Assembly: GCA_964417895.1 (NCBI GenBank)
Contig: CAYQJS010000005.1
Span: forward strand, 62,001-126,000
Length of the DNA stretch: 64,000 nt
Direction: 5' to 3'
Source: CAYQJS01 sp964417895
GTDB lineage: Bacteria; Chloroflexota; UBA6077; SHYK01
Shown: positions 51,860 through 60,127 of the stretch, in pieces
Position numbering within the stretch: the stretch's first letter is position 1
Layout: each line of letters begins with the position of its first letter
Notes under the pieces: generated by a model
What the model saw: the letters and a program-made list of their open reading frames with translations, nothing else
Database searches by the model: none
Told to the model about the DNA's origin: nothing
Made by a program: the position numbers and the translations under genes

Positions 51860-53125
51860 TTAGAGCTGCCGGACGGCCGGCACCCGGGCGAACACGGCGA
51901 CGACCGTCGCGAGCCCGGCACCGCACAGCACCGTGACCGTCAATGGCGCGCCCACGGCATCGGCGAGAATGCCGCCCAGGATGCCCCCGAGCGGGATCAT
52001 CGCCGAGTTCAGATTGTCGACGCTCATCACGCGGCCCAGCAGCGCATTGGGCACCAGCAGCTGCATCATCGCCTGGATGAGCGAAAAGAGCGCCATCTGA
52101 CTCGCCCCCTGGAGGGCCAGCACCAGAAGAGCAAGGGCGAACGACCCCGTCCAGGCGAACAGGATCGGTGAGCCGACCGCGAGCAGCATCAAGACCAGCA
52201 ACAGCGGGGCTTTGCGCTCCGTCTCCGCCGCGCTCGCCAGGAGCAGCGTTCCAACCAACGAGCCCACGCCGTACGCCATGAGCAACACGCCGTAGCCGTC
52301 CGCCCCCTGGTGGAAGATGTCGCGCGCGAACACGGGGATGAGGGGCTGAATGGGGAAGACAAACATGGTTCCGACCAGGCTCAAGATTAGGACCGACCGC
52401 ACCTGCCGATCGCGCGTGACGTACGAATACCCCTCGGCCAGCGACTTTAGGGGTGATCCCCGCCCGCCGGCGGCCCGGCCGTCGCGCGGCGCGCGAATTG
52501 GAAGCGTGCACAGGAGGCTCACCAGGTAGCACCCTCCCTGGAGCAGGAAGTTGAACACCATGCCGACGGCCTGAATCAGGACGCCGCCAACGGCGGGGCC
52601 GATCGCGCGGGTGATGTTCATCGAGGCGTTGGCGAGGGCGTTCGCCTGCACGATGCTGGAGACTGGCACCAGGTTGGGCATGATCGTCCGACGTGTCGTG
52701 TTGTTGAACGCGTTTCCGGTCCCCACCAGGAAGCTGAAGGCCATGATGTGCCACACCGCCACCGTACCGAGGGCGACGTCGAGGGCGAAGAGCAGAGCCG
52801 CAACGGCCATCCCGACCTGGGTCAAAAGCAGCAGGCCTCTGCGGTCGAATCGGTCCACCAGCATCCCGGTAACGGGCGCCGTGACGGCCCAGGCGATCGT
52901 GCGGGAGCCGTTCACCAGGGCCAGAACCGCAGCAGAACTGGTGAGGTCGTAGACGAGCCAGTTGACAGCGACCTGCTGGACCCACATGCCACCGCTGCTG
53001 AACAGGTTGCCGAAGACCAGATAGCGGAAGCTGGCGAACCGAAAGGCAGCAGTGAGGCCGCCGAAGCGGCGTCGCCCCGCTGCTGCCACGCCCGCGCCGG
53101 CCACTGGACTCATTTCGGGCCACAT
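51860..53125 (-). CDS. MFS transporter, EntS-like (MFS_3)
   Basis: 421 residues from the ATG at 53125; the frame continues upstream to 53242 but overlaps the remnant of an oxidoreductase on the other strand. FASFRYLVFGNLFSSGGMWVQ starts the conserved region, GMLVDRFDRRGLLL is the helix 2-3 loop, and FNNTTRRTIMPNLV with NITRAIGPAVGG marks the family. Twelve helices are expected. A decayed copy of its central part occurs about 1.8 kb away at 49925-50048, showing that this locus has been copied and broken. It may export siderophores or aromatic metabolites. Confidence 0.85.
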   Translation of the reverse strand: MWPEMSPVAGAGVAAAGRRRFGGLTAAFRFASFRYLVFGNLFSSGGMWVQQVAVNWLVYDLTSSAAVLALVNGSRTIAWAVTAPVTGMLVDRFDRRGLLLLTQVGMAVAALLFALDVALGTVAVWHIMAFSFLVGTGNAFNNTTRRTIMPNLVPVSSIVQANALANASMNITRAIGPAVGGVLIQAVGMVFNFLLQGGCYLVSLLCTLPIRAPRDGRAAGGRGSPLKSLAEGYSYVTRDRQVRSVLILSLVGTMFVFPIQPLIPVFARDIFHQGADGYGVLLMAYGVGSLVGTLLLASAAETERKAPLLLVLMLLAVGSPILFAWTGSFALALLVLALQGASQMALFSLIQAMMQLLVPNALLGRVMSVDNLNSAMIPLGGILGGILADAVGAPLTVTVLCGAGLATVVAVFARVPAVRQL

Positions 53126-53186
53126 GGAGCCAGATTCTACCGGGAGCAGGCGCTGCCGCGCGGCTGATCCCATCCCGGACAGCGCC

Positions 53187-53597
53187 ATCAGCAACGTGGT
53201 CGACCTCGTCGCCGCCTGTCCCAGCAGGTCTGAGACCGCCAACGGCTCGATGTGGTCCCTCGGGTGGGGCGGCGGCGACGTTGTCAGCTCGATCGGGCGG
53301 ACCGAGACGGCCTACGTGCACCGCAACATGACGACGCTGCTCCGCCCAACGCCCGAGTGGCCGGACGATGCTCCGGCGTCGGTGGGAGAGGAGATCGTGG
53401 CGTGGACCGACAACGTGATCGCCGCGATCGCACCGTACACGCCCGAAGAGAGCTACCAGAACTTTCCGAACCGGGGCATCGCCAATTGGCAGCGGCAGTA
53501 TTACGCCGAGAACTTCGATCGGCTCGTCGACGTGAAGACGCAATACGACAGGAAGAATCTCTTCAATAATCCACAGAGCATCCCTCCCAAAACTTGA
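53187..53597 (+). pseudogene. C-terminal remnant of a berberine-bridge-type FAD oxidoreductase
   Basis: The open frame carries NVVDLVAACPS and TAYVHRNMTTLLRP, then the C-terminal YQNFPNRGIANWQRQYYAEN and FDRLVDVKTQYDRKNLFNNP, which is the closing domain of the BBE family. The N-terminal FAD-binding domain, normally about 300 residues, is missing, and the upstream sequence belongs to the transporter gene on the other strand. The fragment therefore has no start of its own and is not expected to be functional. Confidence 0.7.
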
Positions 53598-53945
53598 CCA
53601 CCTGGCCCGACGTGCCAGAACAACAGAAGGCGATGCGGGCAGCTCGCAGGCCGGGTGGACCGGAAGAAGGCGTTCTACGAGGTGCAGAAGGCGCGGCTGC
53701 GCCTGGTACGCGTCGGGACGGAGGCGCTCGAGGCCAGCATCGGCCAGGCCAGCCGCCGCCTGTCACTAGCCCTGAGCGCCGCGCTGATCGGCGCTGCGAT
53801 GGCGGCCCGATCGGGATCGAGCGTCGCGTTGGCTCGCGCCTCTCATGGGCGGGGTCGGGGGCATCCTGGCGGCGGGGCTAGCCGCTGGGGCTATAACCCC
53901 GCTGCCAGTGATCTCCGATGCGTCCCCGAGACGCCGCAGATTTCC
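53598..53945. other. Interval without a supported gene
   Basis: I see no convincing gene in this 348-base stretch. A short plus-strand frame beginning MDRKKAFYEVQKARLRLVRV could be a degraded helical segment but lacks a ribosome-binding site and a family. It separates the oxidoreductase remnant from the secreted-protein genes. Confidence 0.5.
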
Positions 53946-55460
53946 CTATCGGCAGGCCTGGCTACTCGCAGCCTGGCCATGGCTATTGAACGCGACCACC
54001 TGGTAGCAGTCCGCGCCCACTCCTGGTGCCGGAGTGGCGTCGACGTACATCGTGGTATCGGGGCCGAGGGTGGCGATCAGCTGGTTCCGGTGCAGGATTC
54101 GGATGCTGTCCGCATTGGTAGCGGTATTGGTCCAGTCGAGCCGAACACCGGGGCCGCCGAGAAGCGGCGTCAGCCGCAGGCTGGTTGGCGCGCTCGGCGG
54201 GGTGCCGGCGCCGGGGCAAGCTGGCTGGCTCGACGCCTCACCGGCGCTGTTGAAGGCGACCACACGGTAGCAGTTGAGCACTCGCGGATCCCAACCCAAG
54301 TCGATGTAGGTGGTTACGTCCGGCCCGATCGACGCAACCTGTTGGTCGTTCCGCAGTATGCGGAAGCCGTCGTGAATCGCCGATGTGGGCGTCCAGTCGA
54401 GACGGATGCCGTTTCCAGCCTCGGACAGGCGGAGATTGACCGGCGCAGATGGGGGCGATGCGATCGTGCTGCAAGCCGGACCGGTGGCTATCGACTCGCC
54501 GGCCGCGTTAAGCGCCGCGACAGAGAAACAGTACCTCGTACCTGGCGCCCGCATGGTGATGTCGTAAGATGTTGCGGCCGTTGAGTTGAACAACGTGGTC
54601 TGTGAAGTCGGCTGCTCGCCGCCATAGATGCGGTATCCGGTTGCGCCTGGCACCTCGTCCCAGGTGAGACGGAGCTGCGTGGAGGTTATGACCGTCAACC
54701 GGACGTTGGTTGGCTGGTTTGGCACGCGGCCCGAAGGGCTGATGCGGTCGATGCACGTCTCGGTAATGCTCAGAGCTGCCGCGGCGTTCCGGTTGCGACC
54801 GAAGTCGTTTAGCCCGTCTCGCTCGCAATCCGCCATCTGCGAGAGCACCAGTCTGATATTCTGGCCGGCCTGGTTCGCGCGGAAAAGGGCAGTGCTCTCC
54901 ACGTTCTCCATGTTGGCCAGGAGCTGCCCGTAGCTGGCCTGGTCCGCCGGCGACCATGCGAACGACGCCGCGGAGGCGAGCGGCCCGACCCGCACGGTTC
55001 CGGCCACGAAACCGTAGCGCTGCTCCCAAACCTGCTGTTCGAGAATGAAGTTCCCGTAGTTTGCCGTATTGATGCCGAACAGCTCGACGTCGGCAATGGT
55101 TGGAATGTGCAGCAGCCTCGGTGCTGGTTCTGCGTCTTCCCACTTGGAGAGGTAGATGGGATCGCCGATCTTGGGGAGGCCTGACGACAACCACGGATCG
55201 CCCCGGCGCGCCGCCTGGAGCGTGTCCAGCCCCACGTTGCACCGATTATTCCAGTCGATGAGCCGGTTCGCGAGGCCGCGTGTGTCGCCGCCCCAGTGCA
55301 AGATGCCCTGCTCATCCGTGATGAAAAGGTGTGGAGTCCCGATCAGTTGAATGACAGCGCCAGGGGTGTAGTTGCATTGTTGGGCCGCGACCGTCGTGTG
55401 CGCCAGCAAGGGCGCGAGTGTCGAGCCGAGAACTGCGAGAGCAACGGCAAAGCGAAACAT
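53946..55460 (-). CDS. Secreted protein with fibronectin type III repeats
   Basis: 504 residues from the ATG at 55460 with GGGGGGAAGG upstream. A classical signal peptide (MFRFAVALAVLGSTLAPLLA then HTTVAAQ) directs it out of the cell. The N-terminal part (HLFITDEQGILHWGGDTRGL) is a repeat-like module of unknown function. From about residue 250 there are three fibronectin type III domains, recognised by PGATGYRIYGG, RLDWTPTSAIHDGFRIL and GVRLDWTNTATNADSIRIL patterns. The two Cys near the end of each domain may form disulfides. It probably binds polysaccharide or protein outside the cell. It is followed by no obvious partner. Confidence 0.75.
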   Translation of the reverse strand: MFRFAVALAVLGSTLAPLLAHTTVAAQQCNYTPGAVIQLIGTPHLFITDEQGILHWGGDTRGLANRLIDWNNRCNVGLDTLQAARRGDPWLSSGLPKIGDPIYLSKWEDAEPAPRLLHIPTIADVELFGINTANYGNFILEQQVWEQRYGFVAGTVRVGPLASAASFAWSPADQASYGQLLANMENVESTALFRANQAGQNIRLVLSQMADCERDGLNDFGRNRNAAAALSITETCIDRISPSGRVPNQPTNVRLTVITSTQLRLTWDEVPGATGYRIYGGEQPTSQTTLFNSTAATSYDITMRAPGTRYCFSVAALNAAGESIATGPACSTIASPPSAPVNLRLSEAGNGIRLDWTPTSAIHDGFRILRNDQQVASIGPDVTTYIDLGWDPRVLNCYRVVAFNSAGEASSQPACPGAGTPPSAPTSLRLTPLLGGPGVRLDWTNTATNADSIRILHRNQLIATLGPDTTMYVDATPAPGVGADCYQVVAFNSHGQAASSQACR

Positions 55461-55504
55461 CTAACCTTCCCCCCTATAGATCCGGACTCTGGCTCCGGTA
55501 GAGA

Positions 55505-56107
55505 TCAGGAGCCCCCTGTCGCCGATGTTGAGGTTGAGGTGAGGGTGAGAACCGGCCAGCCACCGGAGCGGTCGATCTCGTAGACGGCAACAGTCAGCCG
55601 CGATGGACAGCACAGCGCATCTGTGGCGGCAACGCGCCGGAAGGTGACGGAGAGGCGATCGCGACTCTCCAAGATAGCGTCGTTGCTGGAACCATCAAAG
55701 CGACTATCCATCGGCACCGGCGAGATAGTACCGGCGAAGAGGCCGTCGGAGAACACGAATTGCTGGTAGCCCCAGGGCCGACACATCCCATCAAAGGAGC
55801 TGGTACCCAGGATCACCCGGGCACCCCAGCCAGACTGGTACGACCCTATCAGGATCCACCCGGCGCGGGCAACCTCGCGATCCTCATCGCTCTCCGGGGA
55901 CCTCTGGCCGTGCACGCATTGCGGATCGGGCCCCGCGCCCGGCGTTGGCTCCGCGCTCGGCGCTGGCGCCGCGGGCACGCCCGCACGGGCGGGGGTCCAC
56001 TTCATCGGGGTCGGATTGTCAAGCCAGGCGCCGTCCGCGTGCGCTGCCCCAGATGGCACCACGAGAATCGCGGCGAGGAACAGAATTGACACGAGCCTGG
56101 TCGCCAT
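55505..56107 (-). CDS. Secreted LppP/LprE-domain protein
   Basis: 200 residues from the ATG at 56107, which has an ideal AAGGAGGGAGT upstream; the longer frame is not supported. A signal peptide (MATRLVSILFLAAILVVPSG then AAHADG) is followed by a Pro/Ala-rich linker. The core ARAGWILIGSYQSGWGARVI and RLSVTFRRVAATDALCCPSR with the adjacent LTVAVYEID matches the LppP/LprE domain of mycobacterial cell-envelope lipoproteins. Unlike those, no lipobox Cys is apparent at the signal cleavage site, so it is probably freely secreted. It lies next to the fibronectin protein on the same strand. Confidence 0.75.
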   Translation of the reverse strand: MATRLVSILFLAAILVVPSGAAHADGAWLDNPTPMKWTPARAGVPAAPAPSAEPTPGAGPDPQCVHGQRSPESDEDREVARAGWILIGSYQSGWGARVILGTSSFDGMCRPWGYQQFVFSDGLFAGTISPVPMDSRFDGSSNDAILESRDRLSVTFRRVAATDALCCPSRLTVAVYEIDRSGGWPVLTLTSTSTSATGGS

Positions 56108-56577
56108 ACTCCCTCCTTGACAGCGATGGGATTGCCCCGTTCTTGGTCGCTGGCTCGTTTGGGTGCAGAAGCTCGCGATTCCCGGGGAGGCCGGCCACCT
56201 GATTCTCGCGTGCAGTGTCCGCGGCGATCGACGCCTCCGCGCCAGGTCAAGTGGAAACGCCTGAACCGGCCTGGGCACAACCGATCACCAGTCACACACG
56301 ACTGTGCAACCCGATCTTAGCGTTTGGTAGAGTTGGCAGTCAACTGCAGCCGAAGCGCGGGGTCTCCTCCAAGGTTTTGCGCGCGGCTCTCGCGGACGCC
56401 CGTTTTCGCTCCCGGCCGCTCTCGGATGAGACCCCGCGCGCCCTTTTTCGGCTGAATTCGGCGCCCTTCCCTGCCGTCTGGGTCAGCCCCCCTGCATCTG
56501 TCTTGTTAACCCTCCCGCGACACGGGAACTGGGTTCTGTTGCCCGAACGCGTCGGTCTGATCCAATCGAGCGAATGC
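56108..56577. other. Non-coding interval with a long inverted repeat
   Basis: No gene is supported in this 470-base gap. It contains GCGCGGGGTCTC at 56355-56366 and its exact complement GAGACCCCGCGC at 56428-56439, 61 bases apart. Flanking CCGAA/TTCGG extend the pairing and CCCTTTTT follows. The structure could be a terminator between the oxygenase 4 gene and the secreted-protein gene. Confidence 0.6.
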
Positions 56578-57894
56578 CTACCGGTGCTCGATCTGCCTCA
56601 CTCGGCGCTCAACCCGCTCTTCGAGCGACATGTTGAACAGGCGGATGCCCTCATCCCAGCTCAAGTGGAGGTTCTCGCCCGGTATGGGAATGATCTGCTC
56701 GGCAGCCTCGCCGCGGATGATGCCCACCGGGTCCAGGCCATCCTGCACTCGCTCGACCTGTTCCTCCCACAGCGCGTGCATCAGGATCAGGCCACGGTCG
56801 GACGTGCTGAGGCGCCATTTATCCCAGTCAGGGAGCCCGTTGCGCTCCACCGGGCCCTGGTGGCTCATGATGGCCTCGTCCTCCCAGATTGGGCCCTGGC
56901 GGGCGGGGTGGCCGAGGTTCCACCAGTGGCCCACGTCCTCGAACCACCCTTCGTAGAATGGACCTCCCGAGTCCGACGGGGTGTCCTGAGCGATCCTCCG
57001 CAGCGCCGACTCCGGCAGGTTTCCGTCCTTGTCGTACGGATGGAACGAGACGCCAAACCAGCGAGTCGTGTAGTCGTCCATCGGCACGGCCCAGTTCATG
57101 CTCGAGCCGCCCAATTGCCCTGAGCGCTGGCAGGGCATTACACCGTGGGTCTCGTGGTACTCGTAAACGCCCGCCTCACGGGTGTTCTGCAGGGTTGCGT
57201 AGCAGGCGCCCCATGGCGTGCGCTCGAACTTGATCGGCGTGGCGGGTTCCCCGTCGCGGGCGTGGTGGATCCCGTAGACCGGCGGAGTCCCCTTGTACCA
57301 GCCGTGGGCGATCTCCCGATGCCAGACGTCGAGGATGTTGTCCAGGGTCTGGAGGAATACGTTCGAGTTCTGGATCCGGTTCCCCTTGCCTGCGACCGTA
57401 ACGCCGTCGTCGCGGAACAGCATCGGGTAGCGGGGGAAAGGCGGCTGCTTCTCAGGCGGGCCCATGTAGGCGAAGATCAGCCCGCTCTGCTCGACGCAGG
57501 GATACGCGGGATGTTGCACGGTGAGACGGAAATTGCTCTCCGGAGGCTCGGCAGGTGTCTCCAGGCAATGGCCCTCCCGGTCGTATTTCCAGCCATGGTA
57601 GAGGCAACGCAGGCCGTCGTCTTCCACACGGCCGTAGTACAGGGACGTGCCGCGGTGCGTGCAGTGCTCTGCCAGAAGACCCGGCTTGCCGGAGCTGTCG
57701 CGGTAGAGCACCAGGTTCTCGCCCAGCACCTTGACCTTGATCGGGTTCTTGGCGCTCGGGACCACCGGGCCGCGGCCACCGCCCAGGTTCGCCGACGTCT
57801 CCACTGGCAGCCAGTAGCGCCGGAACACCTCACCCGACGGAGTGCCGGGACCAATCTTGAAGAGCGCTTCTTGGGTAGCGTTGCGAATGGTCAT
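56578..57894 (-). CDS. Rieske oxygenase, phthalate-dioxygenase type (oxygenase 4)
   Basis: 438 residues from the ATG at 57894 with GGGGAGAAGG upstream; the longer frame runs into a dispersed repeat. The Rieske ligands are Cys78, His80, Cys97, His100 (CTHRGTSLYYG and CLYHGW), and the iron-site residues lie in DNILDVWHREIAHG. KIGPGTPSGEVFRRYWLPVE is the shared opening. It has a 10-residue insertion (GGGRGPVVPS) before the beta-sandwich that the other three lack. It lies 191 nt downstream of a solute-binding lipoprotein gene on the same strand. Substrate unknown. Confidence 0.9.
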   Translation of the reverse strand: MTIRNATQEALFKIGPGTPSGEVFRRYWLPVETSANLGGGRGPVVPSAKNPIKVKVLGENLVLYRDSSGKPGLLAEHCTHRGTSLYYGRVEDDGLRCLYHGWKYDREGHCLETPAEPPESNFRLTVQHPAYPCVEQSGLIFAYMGPPEKQPPFPRYPMLFRDDGVTVAGKGNRIQNSNVFLQTLDNILDVWHREIAHGWYKGTPPVYGIHHARDGEPATPIKFERTPWGACYATLQNTREAGVYEYHETHGVMPCQRSGQLGGSSMNWAVPMDDYTTRWFGVSFHPYDKDGNLPESALRRIAQDTPSDSGGPFYEGWFEDVGHWWNLGHPARQGPIWEDEAIMSHQGPVERNGLPDWDKWRLSTSDRGLILMHALWEEQVERVQDGLDPVGIIRGEAAEQIIPIPGENLHLSWDEGIRLFNMSLEERVERRVRQIEHR

Positions 57895-57910
57895 TGTCGC
57901 CTTCTCCCCT

Positions 57911-58030
57911 GAAAAGGTACCGCTCGTCCTGAGCCCTTCGGCAGGCTCAGGACAGGCTCTGTCGAAGGACGGGCCCGGGCTTGCGCAACCTCGGGCCCAT
58001 GGTTCGACAGGCTCACCATGAGCGGTTTTC
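57911..58030. repeat. Dispersed TTCGACAGGCTCA-type repeat
   Basis: ACCGCTCGTCCTGAGCCCTT at the left and GGCTCACCATGAGCGGT at the right form an imperfect inverted repeat around GGACAGGCTCTGTCGAAGG and a GGGCCC palindrome. The motif set matches the interior of 33412-33514. It lies between the oxygenase 4 and solute-binding lipoprotein genes. Confidence 0.7.
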
Positions 58031-58085
58031 ACATGCCTGCGGCGCGCCACGGCACATAGCGGCTCGGAATGACATTAACGTCATA

Positions 58086-59762
58086 TTAACTCTTCTTGTC
58101 CCATTTCCAGGTGTTGATGGTGGTCCCTTCCTCCGGGCCGGTAATGCCCTCCCGCACGAGCATGGGGGTTATCTGGAAGTACAGCGGGAAGAGCGCGACG
58201 TCGGTGAATATTTCGCGGACGATATCGCGGTGGATACTCGCGCTTTCCCTGTCGTCGATGGTTACCACGAGCCGAGCAAGCAGCGCATCTACGCTCGGGT
58301 TGCTGTAGCCGCCGATGTTTCGACCTGTGTAGCGGTTCGCGGCCGTGGCCAGGTCGGTGGTGCCGATGCGACCGTTGTAGGTGTAGTCGTAGATCGTCTG
58401 GTCCATCGTCTGCCCGCCGTTGAGCGTCGTTTCGAACTCACGGTCGCGCCGCTGAGGTAGCTGCTTCACGTTCGCCTGCACGCCGACCGCCTTCCAATAA
58501 TCGGCGAGGATAGTCTGCTCCTTCTGGAGCGCGAAGCGGTTCCAGAGATCGGTCTCGAAGCGCTCGCCGGTGGCGGAGTGGACTAGGACGCCATCCGGCC
58601 CGGTCGCAGTCCAGCCCGCCTGCACGAGCAGCTGTCGCGCCCGGTTCACGTCGTATGGGTACTTGGGGGCCGCTGGTCCGGCGATGGGCGCCAGCTCGTG
58701 GTGGGGCGCGACCCAGCCGTCCGCGAGCGGCGACAAGCCATGCGTGGCCGCGTCGTTGATCGCCACCCGGTCGATCGCGTACATCATGGCCTGGCGCACG
58801 TCACGATCGACCCAGCCGTGGGCGGGACGGGCGAACTCGGGCTTGAACTGGATCTCCACCGAGATGAGCCGGTTGGACGGGAAGAACTCGACCTTGTTCC
58901 CCGTCCCCTGCCAGCGTTGCTTGATCTCGAGCGCGCCCTCGGTGTCGATGAGGTCTTTGTGGAACACCATATCGACGCTGCCAGCGAGCAAGTTGGCCAC
59001 GACGGCGTTGGGGTCCGACATGAACTTGATTACGATCCGGTCGAGCGGCGAGCGCCCGAGGTAGTAGTCCTCGAACCGCTCGAACTCGACGTGCGATCCA
59101 AGCTCCCAGTTGAGGATGCGAAAGGCGCCTAGCCCGATGAAGTCGCGATGGTAGCGAGTGGTCTCGCCAAAGTTGGTCTTGTCGTTGGTGTAGAGATCGA
59201 GCAGCAGATGCTTGGGGAGCGGGATGAGGGCCGGAGCTTCGTTCGCCGTGGCCCAAGGCCCTGACCAGTGCACGACGAAGGTATGCGGGTCCAGCGCTTC
59301 GGCAGACGTCATGAGCATCAGCGGTTGACCATACCGCGAGGGCAGGTCCGGATCCTTGAAGGCTGTAAACGTAAACATCAAGTCGTCCGCCGTGAACGGC
59401 GTTCCGTCTTGCCATTTGACGTTCGTGCGCAGCTTCCAAATGGTGTCCATAGTACCGTCTGGATTGAGCTTCCAGGTCCCGCTGTCGACGGAGATGGCTT
59501 CTGCCACACGCCCCACCACCCGGTCGCTGGCGTCGCGCTCGGTGAGGAAATCGTGGACGAACGATCCGCCCGAGAGGGAGGTCCGCCCGGCTTGCCCCGG
59601 AAGGTCCGGGATGAGCCCTTCTCGGCCGACCAGGCTCAAGACCTTGGGCGCAGACGGCGCCGTCTGCCCCGAGCTAGTGGTGGTATTGGGCGACGTGGGC
59701 GCGCACGCGGCCACCAGCGCGACGAGTACCGAGAGAGCGGCGAAGCGGGTCAGTCGGTTCAT
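58086..59762 (-). CDS. ABC transporter solute-binding lipoprotein, family 5
   Basis: 558 residues from the ATG at 59762, which has AAGGAGTGACC upstream; a GTG three codons earlier overlaps that site. The lipobox Cys follows SVLVALVAA, and a Ser/Thr-rich linker (APTSPNTTTSSGQTAPSAP) leads to the mature domain. MDTIWKLRTNVKWQDGTPF and DVRQAMMYAIDRVAIND are the family motifs, and the protein ends with GTTINTWKWDKKS. It is the uptake component presumably serving the oxygenase 4 gene downstream. The segment ETTLNGGQTMDQTIYDY is unlike the other receptors, hinting at a different ligand. Confidence 0.9.
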   Translation of the reverse strand: MNRLTRFAALSVLVALVAACAPTSPNTTTSSGQTAPSAPKVLSLVGREGLIPDLPGQAGRTSLSGGSFVHDFLTERDASDRVVGRVAEAISVDSGTWKLNPDGTMDTIWKLRTNVKWQDGTPFTADDLMFTFTAFKDPDLPSRYGQPLMLMTSAEALDPHTFVVHWSGPWATANEAPALIPLPKHLLLDLYTNDKTNFGETTRYHRDFIGLGAFRILNWELGSHVEFERFEDYYLGRSPLDRIVIKFMSDPNAVVANLLAGSVDMVFHKDLIDTEGALEIKQRWQGTGNKVEFFPSNRLISVEIQFKPEFARPAHGWVDRDVRQAMMYAIDRVAINDAATHGLSPLADGWVAPHHELAPIAGPAAPKYPYDVNRARQLLVQAGWTATGPDGVLVHSATGERFETDLWNRFALQKEQTILADYWKAVGVQANVKQLPQRRDREFETTLNGGQTMDQTIYDYTYNGRIGTTDLATAANRYTGRNIGGYSNPSVDALLARLVVTIDDRESASIHRDIVREIFTDVALFPLYFQITPMLVREGITGPEEGTTINTWKWDKKS

Positions 59763-59818
59763 CAAGGTCACTCCTTCAACGCACTGAGCTTAGGCTGTTA
59801 GGCGACAGTCTGTTTGGC

Positions 59819-60055
59819 TCACACATTGTCAACATCCACCTCGAAAGCTGTCTGGTCGCGGGACCTGGGCCCATCGGCTATGGCCCGGAACCTGGCCCAG
59901 CCGAGGATCTTGGCGTGGCCCAGGCGGGAACTGAGCGCGCAGTCGGTCTCGTCCACGACGTTCTCGCTGCCAAGAATGTTAGCGTACTCTACGAGGCCGT
60001 CCACGATGAACTGGATCCGCGCCAGCAAGTGGGTCCTGGCTAACCGCTGATCAGA
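59819..60055 (-). pseudogene. C-terminal remnant of a MetE-like (UROD/MetE superfamily) protein
   Basis: After a TGA at 60056-60058 the frame reads ARTHLLARIQFIVDGLVEYA, NILGSENVVDETDCALSSRL and GHAKILGWARF, matching the last helices of cobalamin-independent methionine synthase C-terminal-domain proteins and epoxyalkane-CoM-transferase relatives, where a GTDCG motif binds zinc. Here the motif reads ETDCA. Only about 79 codons remain of a 350-residue gene. It lies in the 365-base gap between the lipoprotein and LigB genes and has no start. Confidence 0.55.
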
Positions 60056-60127
60056 TCAGGCCCCATTCGTGAATAGTCCAGGGCATGGCTGCGTCCCAGA
60101 CTCAGGGTCTCGTGCGCTCGTGTCGCC

